Assembly: GCA_900556865.1 (NCBI GenBank)
Contig: USQS01000004.1
Span: forward strand, 1-27,578
DNA length: 27,578 bases
From: an uncultured Clostridium sp.
Lineage (GTDB): Bacteria > Bacillota > Clostridia > TANB77 > CAG-508
Reading direction: 5' to 3'
The notes beneath the pieces are model-generated. The model searched no databases and was not told where the DNA came from. It worked only from the letters and a program-made list of their open reading frames with translations. Below, one piece after another: positions 22,082-27,578 of the stretch. The position numbers and the translations under genes were made by a program. Numbering within the stretch: position 1 is the stretch's first letter; each line of letters opens with the position of its first letter.

Positions 22082-22185
22082 TATCATATATAATAATAAA
22101 CTGAATGTTAGAACATTTATTATGAAAATTAGTTAAATAATATTAAAATTAGGTTTAAGAATTTCACAAGAAAGGAATGAGAAGA

Positions 22186-23297
22186 ATGCAAGATTTAGAA
22201 GAAATTAAAAGAAATTTAATATTACAAAACCAAAAATTAAAAGATTTAGGTGATTCACTTTGACATTGAAGCTTTAAAAAATGAATTAAAAGAGCTAGAA
22301 AAACAAACTGGAAATCAAGACTTTTGGCTAGATACGATCAATTCTAATAAAGTTTTGTCAAAAATAAAATCTATTAAAGGAAAATGTCAAAAGTATGATG
22401 AAATAAAAATAGATATACAAAATGAATTAGAATTAATTGAACTTTTAGAAGTAGAATATGACGAAGAAATGGCAATAGATTCTATAAAAACGGCAAAAGC
22501 AATAGAAAAAAAATTAGAAAAGTTTGAAATACAAACTTTGCTTTCTGGTAAATTTGACAAGAATAATGCTATTTTAACCTTGCACCCGGGAGCAGGAGGA
22601 ACGGAAGCACAAGATTGGGTAGAGATGTTATATAGAATGTATACAAGATGGGCTGGAAAATCTGGATTTAAAATAGAGGAATTAGACTATTTAGAGGGAG
22701 ACGAAGCGGGAATAAAATCTGTAACATTTGAGGTTATTGGCGAAAATGCATATGGTTATTTAAAAGGAGAAATGGGAGTGCATAGGTTAGTTAGAATATC
22801 TCCATTTGATAGCCGGAGGCAGAAGACATACATCATTTGCTTCTTTAGAAGTGTTACCAGAAATTTCAGACGATATAGAACTTAATATTAACCCAGACGA
22901 CATCAAAATGGATGTTTTTAGAGCATCTGGTGCAGGAGGGCAACATATAAATAAAACATCTTCTGCAGTTAGACTAACACACATTCCAACTGGAATAGTA
23001 GTAAGTTGCCAAACACAACGTTCTCAATTGCAAAATAGAGAGTATGCTATGAAAATGCTTAAGTCTAAATTATTAGATTTAAAAGAAAGAGAACATAAAG
23101 AAACGATAGAAGAATTAAAAGGAGTTCAACAAGAAATAGCTTGGGGAAGTCAAATTAGATCTTACATATTTTGCCCATATACATTGGTAAAAGACCATAG
23201 AACAAATTTTGAAGTGGGTAATGTACAATCCGTAATGGATGGAGATTTAGATGGCTTTATAGAAAGCTATTTAAAACAACAAACAAGTCACATATAA
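22186..23297 (+). CDS. prfB: Peptide chain release factor 2, needing two +1 frameshifts
   Basis: RF2 ends translation at UGA and UAA. The ATG at 22186 opens a 25-codon frame ending CTT TGA C (22258-22264), the classical autoregulatory +1 site: slow reading of UGA when RF2 is scarce lets the ribosome shift. After it the protein continues DIEALKNELKELE. A second break lies at AGC CGG A (22811-22817): skipping C22814 joins HRLVRISPFDS to GGRRHTSFASLEVLPEI, the conserved RF2 sequence. The catalytic GGQ lies in RASGAGGQHINKTSSAVRLTHIP (quoted here in parts: RASGAGGQHINK, TSSAVRLTHIP). The stop recognition region (normally SPF) is present as ISPFDS, directly at the second shift. Total 369 aa, the usual length. 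Without both shifts no functional RF2 can be made. Confidence 0.95.
22258..22264 (+). promoter_or_regulatory. Programmed +1 frameshift site of prfB (CTT TGA C)
   Basis: The canonical RF2 slippery sequence. TTAGGTGATT upstream can act as the stimulatory Shine-Dalgarno-like element, though it is slightly farther away and weaker than usual. Confidence 0.95.
22811..22817 (+). other. CGGA +1 frameshift site in prfB
   Basis: Zero frame AGC CGG A; conserved frame AGC (C) GGA GGC, giving SPFDS-GG-RRHTSFA as in RF2 of other bacteria. Confidence 0.85.
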
Positions 23298-23377
23298 TAA
23301 AAATAAACATAATATAATAATAGTAAGCCATATTTAATTAAATAGGTGTGTAATAAAAAATAAAGAAGGTGCCAAAT

Positions 23378-24559
23378 ATGGACACAGTAGTATTAAAATT
23401 TGGAGGTAGTTCAGTTGCAGATAATATAAAATTAAATATTGTCGCAGAGAAAATAAAAGAATTTTATGATAAACAAAATAAAATTGTGGTTGTTGTTTCT
23501 GCTCAAGGAAAAACCACAGATAATTTAATTAAGGAAGCTCAAACTCTTTCAAATATTCCAGAAGAAAGGGAATTAGACGTACTTTTAAGTTGTGGAGAGC
23601 AAATTTCTATGGCAAAGTTGGCTATTTTATTAAATAGACTTGGAATGCCGGCAATATCTTTAACAGGATGGCAAGCAGGAATTTACACAAATAATACAAA
23701 TCAAGATGCTATAATAGAAGATATCGATACAACACGTATAACCAAGGAGTTAGAAGCGGGAAAAATTGTAGTACTTGCAGGTTTCCAAGGAATAAATAAT
23801 AATTTAGATATTACAACTTTAGGCAGAGGTGGTTCAGATACAACGGCGGTAGCAGTAGCAGCTAAATTGAAAGCTACAAGTTGCTATATATTTTCAGATG
23901 TAGATGGAATTTATACCACAGACCCAAACCAAACGAAGGTTGCAAGAAAACTAGATTCATTATCATACACAGAAATGCTAGATATAGCAAATGAGGGGGC
24001 AAAAGTGCTTCACAATAGATGTGTAGAAGTTGGCGAAAAATTTAAAATTCCAATTGTTGCAAAGTCTACATTTAATAATAACGAAGGAACGGTTATAAAT
24101 AATAAAATCGAAGGAAGTTATGTAAAAAATATTGTAAAAAATGATAACATACAATTTGTGCATATTACATCATCTAATAAGTATTTGCCAAAAACATTTA
24201 ACAATATCTATAAAGAATTTATAGAAGAAGAAATAGGAGTTAAAAATTTGGTAAATAGCAGTGAAGATACATTAGATATTTCTTTTACAATACCAAAAGT
24301 AAAATTCGCAAAACTAGCAAATCTTTTAGAAAATAAGTTTTCAGATTTTGAAAGTTCATATTCAGACATTACCAGAATTTCTATTATTGGAAATGGAATT
24401 ATGAGCAATAACTCTATTTTGAATAAAACAATGAAGGTAATTGAAGAAAACAAACTTGATATAATAAGTATGGAAATAAATGAATCTAAAATAGCAATAA
24501 TGTTTAAAGAGATTGTGTCAAATGAAATTTTAGAGCAATTGCATAAAACATTAATATAA
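23378..24559 (+). CDS. lysC: Aspartokinase
   Basis: It phosphorylates aspartate, the first step to lysine, threonine, methionine and diaminopimelate for peptidoglycan. The start is the ATG at 23378: GAAGGTG lies 6-7 nt upstream, and the in-frame GTG at 23369 is part of that ribosome site. In 393 residues: KFGGSSVAD near 6-14 (catalytic lysine and glycine loop), VVSAQGKTTDNLI near 38-50, LSCGEQISMAKLA near 70-82, GFQGIN and TLGRGGSDTTAVAVAAKL near 148-165, DVDGIYTTDP near 175-184, and two C-terminal ACT regulatory domains (about 260-393). Feedback control by an end-product amino acid through the ACT domains is expected. Monocistronic, with a strong terminator after it. Confidence 0.95.
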   Translation: MDTVVLKFGGSSVADNIKLNIVAEKIKEFYDKQNKIVVVVSAQGKTTDNLIKEAQTLSNIPEERELDVLLSCGEQISMAKLAILLNRLGMPAISLTGWQAGIYTNNTNQDAIIEDIDTTRITKELEAGKIVVLAGFQGINNNLDITTLGRGGSDTTAVAVAAKLKATSCYIFSDVDGIYTTDPNQTKVARKLDSLSYTEMLDIANEGAKVLHNRCVEVGEKFKIPIVAKSTFNNNEGTVINNKIEGSYVKNIVKNDNIQFVHITSSNKYLPKTFNNIYKEFIEEEIGVKNLVNSSEDTLDISFTIPKVKFAKLANLLENKFSDFESSYSDITRISIIGNGIMSNNSILNKTMKVIEENKLDIISMEINESKIAIMFKEIVSNEILEQLHKTLI

Positions 24560-24572
24560 AATTCTAATTATT

Positions 24573-24611
24573 AAAAGCTTTAGTTGATTTTATATCAATT
24601 AAGGCTTTTTT
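24573..24611 (+). terminator. Terminator of lysC
   Basis: AAAAGC (24573-24578), TTA and TTGAT on the 5' side pair with ATCAA, TAA and GCTTTTTT (to 24611), with small mismatches, ending in six T. Confidence 0.85.
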
Positions 24612-24702
24612 CTGCTTTATAAACATGTATTAAGTTCTAAAAGTTGGATTAGCTGAATATACTTATATAGTGGAACGTTAGTGGTATGGGAAGGAGATAG
24701 CC

Positions 24703-25007
24703 ATGGTAGTAGAAGAAAGAAAAAATTTTAATCAGATTACAGGTGTTGTGCAAAATTTAATTTTAGAAAATAGAAATAAATTAAGTGTATCTGGAGTTAA
24801 AGATGTTTTGAGCTTTGACGACCAAGTTGTTATAATGGAAACAGAATTAGGTCTTCTTACTGTAAAAGGAGAAAACTTAAGAATTAATAAATTAAGTATT
24901 GATACATCTGAAATTATAGTAGAGCGGAGAAATAAATAATTTAGGATATAGTGAGCATTCTAAAAAAGAGCAGGAGCGGAGGTTTGTTTAGTAAAATTTT
25001 TAAATAA
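24703..25007 (+). CDS. yabP: YabP, spore coat/cortex assembly protein, with two +1 frameshifts at CGGA
   Basis: A small mother-cell protein required with YabQ for normal spore cortex and coat formation in Bacillus; expected to be controlled by sigma-E. GGAGAT precedes the ATG. The conserved part reads NKLSVSGVKDVLSFDDQVVI then METELGLLTVKGENLRINKL. At GAG CGG A (24922-24928) the zero frame stops within four codons. Skipping C24925 gives EGEINNLGYSEHSKKEQE. At a second GAG CGG A (24974-24980), skipping C24977 gives GGLFSKIFK and a stop at 25005-25007. YabP proteins end in G-rich then FFSKLFK-like sequence, so both shifts are needed. The total of 100 aa fits the usual YabP size. Confidence 0.88.
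24922..24928 (+). other. First CGGA +1 frameshift site in yabP
   Basis: Zero frame GAG CGG A; conserved frame GAG (C) GGA GAA. The zero-frame product ends ERRNK. Confidence 0.8.
24974..24980 (+). other. Second CGGA +1 frameshift site in yabP
   Basis: Frame after the first shift: GAG CGG A; conserved frame GAG (C) GGA GGT TTG TTT. It restores the conserved C-terminus GLFSKIFK. Confidence 0.8.
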
Positions 25008-25033
25008 TATAAAAGTTAGGAGACTAAGACTAA

Positions 25034-25522
25034 ATGGCAATTAATCAAGCACTTTTATTTATAATTTTTGCTATAAATGGTGTATTTATAGGTTTATTAT
25101 TTGATTTTTTTAGAATATTAAGGAAAAGCTTTAAAACACCTAATTTTATTACATATATTGAAGATATATTGTTTTGGATAATAGCAGGAATTAGTATAAT
25201 ATTTTCTATGTATAATTTCTCTGATGGGGAATTAAGGCTATTTATGTTTATTGGTTTAGCTTTAGGAATTATTTTTTACATGCTAACAATAAGTAAATTA
25301 ATAATAAAAATCTTTGTTTCAATTATTAAGGTTCTAACAAATTTTATGAAAAAGATTGTTAAACTTTTGATTTCGGTATTTAAATTTATAAATAAGATTA
25401 TATTTAAACCTATTTGTAGTTTAATTATAAAAATTATAACTTTTTTGACAAAAACGACGAAAAAAATAAAAATTAAACCAAAAATTATGAAAAAATTAGA
25501 CAAAAATGTAAAAACTTCTTAA
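25034..25522 (+). CDS. yabQ: YabQ, spore cortex biosynthesis membrane protein
   Basis: A membrane protein needed for spore cortex formation, found next to yabP in sporulating Firmicutes. In 162 residues the N-terminal half has three or so membrane spans: QALLFIIFAINGVFIGLLFD (about 5-24, followed by the family-typical FFRILRKSF), ILFWIIAGISIIFSMYNF (about 46-63), and LFMFIGLALGIIFYMLTIS (about 69-87). The C-terminal half is unusually lysine- and isoleucine-rich. AGGAG lies about 11 nt before the ATG. It begins 26 bp after the frameshifted yabP end. The yabP-yabQ-divIC order is the one seen in Bacillus. Confidence 0.9.
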   Translation: MAINQALLFIIFAINGVFIGLLFDFFRILRKSFKTPNFITYIEDILFWIIAGISIIFSMYNFSDGELRLFMFIGLALGIIFYMLTISKLIIKIFVSIIKVLTNFMKKIVKLLISVFKFINKIIFKPICSLIIKIITFLTKTTKKIKIKPKIMKKLDKNVKTS

Positions 25523-25546
25523 GAATTAAGAGGATTTTGAAAAAAA

Positions 25547-25870
25547 ATGGAGAATAATAAAGTAAAGAAAATTAAAGTTAAGGAAATGATACACATGAAA
25601 AATATTAAAAAAATATTAAAGAAACTCGTGTTTATTATAATAGTAATTTATGCTATAATAACTTTTTTCAAACAACAAAAAGTTTTAAATGCATATAGTA
25701 ACCAAAATAAAGATTTAGAGGCTAAAATTGCAGAAGCAAGCGAAAAACAAGAACAGCTAAATGAAAAAAAACAAAATGTTAATTCTGCTGAATATATTGA
25801 GTCAATTGCAAGAGATAAGTTAGGTATGTATTTTCCTAATGAGCGAGTTTATGTGAATAATGAAAATTAA
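25547..25870 (+). CDS. divIC: DivIC/FtsB-like septum formation initiator
   Basis: A bitopic division protein that partners FtsL and DivIB in the divisome. In 107 residues there is a basic cytoplasmic N-terminus, one membrane span (about 27-44, LVFIIIVIYAIITFFKQQ), a coiled coil (about 46-84) and the FtsB/DivIC motif YIESIARDKLGMYFPNERVY near 85-104. The start at 25547 is backed by AAGAGG at some distance; the internal ATG at 25595, beginning MKNIKK, is a possible alternative. It follows yabQ in the Bacillus order. The related protein FtsL lies at the other end of the window. Confidence 0.92.
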   Translation: MENNKVKKIKVKEMIHMKNIKKILKKLVFIIIVIYAIITFFKQQKVLNAYSNQNKDLEAKIAEASEKQEQLNEKKQNVNSAEYIESIARDKLGMYFPNERVYVNNEN

Positions 25871-25903
25871 CCCCTTGAAGTACATTTTGTATCAGGGGTT
25901 TTT
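25869..25903 (+). terminator. Terminator after divIC
   Basis: AACCCCT (25869-25875) pairs with AGGGGTT (25894-25900), with an inner TAC/GTA stem, followed by TTTTT. Confidence 0.85.
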
Positions 25904-25946
25904 GACAAATAGATTTAGAAGATATTATAAGATATGGAGATATATG

Positions 25947-25972
25947 GGTGTTGTTTTTAGCACCTGTTTTTT
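25947..25972 (+). terminator. Second hairpin with T-tract in the divIC-rho gap
   Basis: GGTGT (25947-25951) pairs with GCACC (25960-25964), one G-U, followed by TGTTTTTT. It may be a back-up terminator or the end of an unseen short RNA. An ATATTATA/TATAATAT inverted repeat follows near 25973-26009. The 315-bp gap 25871-26185 otherwise holds only the rho promoter. Confidence 0.5.
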
Positions 25973-26042
25973 ATATTATAAAAAAGTTCTCCTAACTTCC
26001 TATAATATAAAAATAACAATTAGATGATAAGAAAAGATATAA

Positions 26043-26108
26043 AATGTGAAACAAAATCAATAAAAAATTTTAAAAATGTTTCACATTTTTAAAATTTTGT
26101 GGTATAAT
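26043..26108 (+). promoter_or_regulatory. rho promoter overlapped by a 10-bp inverted repeat
   Basis: TTCACA (26080-26085), 17-nt spacer, TATAAT (26103-26108) preceded by TGG (extended -10). AATGTGAAAC (26043-26052) and GTTTCACATT (26078-26087) form a perfect inverted repeat whose right half covers the -35 box. A second perfect inverted repeat, AAAATTTTAAAAAT/ATTTTTAAAATTTT (26064-26077 with 26085-26098), is nested with it. Both could be operator or hairpin. Confidence 0.7.
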
Positions 26109-26185
26109 ACTTAAAGTGAATATTTGTTTCTTAATAATTTCCCCCCAAAAAACAAAAAAATAATTAAAAAAGGAGTAAAAAATTA

Positions 26186-27574
26186 ATGACAAATTTAGAG
26201 AATTTAACATTATTAGAGTTAAAAAAACTAGCTAAAGAAAACAACATCAGAAATATTTCAAAATTAAAAAAAGAAGAATTAATTGAAGTTTTAAAAAGCT
26301 TACAAAATTCTAATTTTGAAGAAGATGAGGAAGATGAAAATTATGACATAGAAGATGAAGACATAGTAGAACCAGAAACAAAAATTGATCCTAAAAGTTC
26401 TGAAGACGAAACATTAGAAGATGGAGCAGTTACATATCAAGTAAATAATGAAGAAGATGAAATAATAGAAGGTCTTTTAGAGGTGTTGCCAGATGGATAT
26501 GGCTTTTTAAGAGGAAATAACTATTTTTCTAGCCCAAAAGATGTATATATTTCACCAGTTCAAATAAGAAGATTTAAACTAGTAACAGGTGATTTAGTAA
26601 AAGGAATTTCTAGATGTAAAGATGGCGAAAAATTTCCATCATTAATATTTGTTGGTGAAGTAAATGGAGAGCACCCAGAAAAAGCTGCAAAGAGAAAAAG
26701 GTTTGAAGAGTTAACACCAATATATCCAAATGAAAGACTTCGTTTAGAAACAATACAATTAAATTATGCTACAAGAATGATGGACATAATATCTCCTATA
26801 GGAAAAGGTCAAAGAGGTTTGATTGTAGCACAACCAAAAGCAGGTAAAACAACACTTTTGAAAGAAATAGCAAATAGTATTACAACAAACAACCCTGAAT
26901 GCGAACTTATAATGCTTTTAATTGATGAAAGACCAGAAGAAGTTACAGATATGGAACGTTCTATTAAAGGTCAAGTGGTATATTCAACATTTGATGAATT
27001 ACCAGAACATCATGCAAAAGTTGCAGAAATGGTAATAGAAAGGGCAAAAAGACTAGTAGAGCAAGGAAAAGATGTAGTAGTGTTATTAGATAGCATTACA
27101 AGGCTTGCAAGAGCATATAACTTAGTTGTTCCATCATCTGGTAGAACATTATCTGGAGGTATAGATCCAGCATCATTACATAAACCAAAAAAATTCTTTG
27201 GAGCTGCACGTAATATAGAATTTGGAGGAAGTTTAACAATACTTGCAACAGCTCTAACAGAAACAGGAAGTAGAATGGATGATGTAATATTTGAAGAATT
27301 TAAAGGAACAGGAAACATGGAAGTTCTATTAGACAGATCTCTTGCAGAAAAGAGAATATTCCCTGCAATTGATATTAATAGGTCAAATACTAGACGTGAA
27401 GATTTATTATTATCAAAAGAAGAATTAGAAGTGGCAGGATTAATTAGAAAGGCAATGGGAAATATGCCAGTTGCAGATAGTACAGCACAAATATTGAAAG
27501 TTATGAAAGCAACAAAAAATAATGAGGATTTTATTAAAAAAACAAAAGTTGCATTAGAAAGATTTAAAAAATAA
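26186..27574 (+). CDS. rho: Transcription termination factor Rho
   Basis: A hexameric RNA-dependent ATPase/translocase that ends untranslated transcripts. In 462 residues: an N-terminal Rho-N helix domain (about 1-40, LENLTLLELKKLAKENNIRN), a very acidic linker (about 45-90) not found in all Rho, the cold-shock-like primary RNA-binding domain (about 92-150, LLEVLPDGYGFLRG and DVYISPVQIRRFKL), Walker A VAQPKAGKTTLLKEI near 215-229, Walker B LIMLLIDERPEEVTD near 242-256, VVLLDSITRLARAYN near 294-308, and the secondary site with GGIDPASLHKPKKFFGAARN near 324-343. AAGGAG precedes the ATG. The gene is complete; the window ends four bases after its stop. Confidence 0.98.
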   Translation: MTNLENLTLLELKKLAKENNIRNISKLKKEELIEVLKSLQNSNFEEDEEDENYDIEDEDIVEPETKIDPKSSEDETLEDGAVTYQVNNEEDEIIEGLLEVLPDGYGFLRGNNYFSSPKDVYISPVQIRRFKLVTGDLVKGISRCKDGEKFPSLIFVGEVNGEHPEKAAKRKRFEELTPIYPNERLRLETIQLNYATRMMDIISPIGKGQRGLIVAQPKAGKTTLLKEIANSITTNNPECELIMLLIDERPEEVTDMERSIKGQVVYSTFDELPEHHAKVAEMVIERAKRLVEQGKDVVVLLDSITRLARAYNLVVPSSGRTLSGGIDPASLHKPKKFFGAARNIEFGGSLTILATALTETGSRMDDVIFEEFKGTGNMEVLLDRSLAEKRIFPAIDINRSNTRREDLLLSKEELEVAGLIRKAMGNMPVADSTAQILKVMKATKNNEDFIKKTKVALERFKK

Positions 27575-27578
27575 TGAC

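Noticed and set aside
22102..22115. AATGTT-AG-AACATT palindrome before prfB as an SOS box
   Set aside because: The Firmicutes LexA site is GAAC-N4-GTTC; the half-sites here are in the opposite orientation and spacing does not fit.
19904..24980. Simple reassignment of CGG to another amino acid as a triplet
   Set aside because: In each of the four cases the conserved reading frame changes after CGG, so a triplet reading with any amino acid leaves the downstream protein scrambled.
19904..24980. Random homopolymer sequencing errors as the cause of the four frameshifts
   Set aside because: Three of the four sites (CTTCGG, GAGCGG twice) are not homopolymers, and all four show the same extra C before GGA. 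A systematic error cannot be excluded without reads, but random error is a poor explanation.
1..27578. CRISPR arrays, insertion sequences, prophage genes
   Set aside because: No regularly spaced repeats, transposase, integrase or phage structural genes were seen on either strand.

Overview
The window looks like a piece of chromosome from an uncultured, very AT-rich, endospore-forming member of the Firmicutes (Clostridia type). Sporulation genes (spoIIGA, sigE, yabP, yabQ), a Gram-positive division cluster (mraZ, rsmH, ftsL; divIC), an RNase J gene, an L20-type ribosomal leader and strong AGGAGG-type ribosome binding sites all point that way. Both ends look like contig ends: the left one cuts a peroxiredoxin gene and the right one lies four bases after the rho stop codon.

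Layout. 1-190: 5' end of a peroxiredoxin (minus). 522-893: small unknown protein (plus). 917-3304: mraZ-rsmH-ftsL (minus) under a promoter carrying three 10-bp-phased MraZ boxes. 3547-7185: tig, then clpP-clpX (minus), the trigger factor and Clp protease group. 7215-7793: rpmB and an initiator tRNA (plus). 7775-9958: patatin-like lipase and a membrane TPR protein (minus). 9972-13046: RNase J and a short-chain dehydrogenase (minus), with a leader of about 420 nt. 13100-14138: an accessory patch beside tRNA-Leu holding a candidate small RNA, a type I toxin-antitoxin-like module, and the C-terminal remnant of a restriction endonuclease-like gene. 14208-15992: BofC-like protein and infC-rpmI-rplT behind an L20 leader. 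16073-18059: YgjP-like metallopeptidase and an MTA/SAH deaminase-type amidohydrolase. 18265-22081: spoIIGA-sigE and a MecA-type class B penicillin-binding protein. 22186-24611: prfB and aspartokinase. 24703-27574: yabP-yabQ-divIC and rho.

Main finding. Three otherwise intact genes, sigE, prfB and yabP (twice), are broken by +1 frameshifts at the same tetranucleotide. In each case an in-frame CGG is followed by A, and skipping the C restores the conserved protein with a glycine GGA codon at that point. I found no other in-frame CGG in roughly 7,300 codons of supported genes, while CGA, CGC and CGT do occur as arginine codons. This suggests that CGG is not read as a normal triplet in this organism and that CGGA is a +1 frameshift or quadruplet glycine site. 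prfB would need two +1 shifts: the classical one at CUU UGA C and a second at CGGA.

Second finding. At 13376-13724 a 37-residue single-span peptide gene and a convergent small RNA share a bidirectional terminator. Both have near-consensus promoters, and both RNAs begin with the same two 11-nt blocks. This is the architecture of a type I toxin-antitoxin locus, but the shared blocks are identical rather than complementary in the two RNAs, unlike the Fst/par arrangement.
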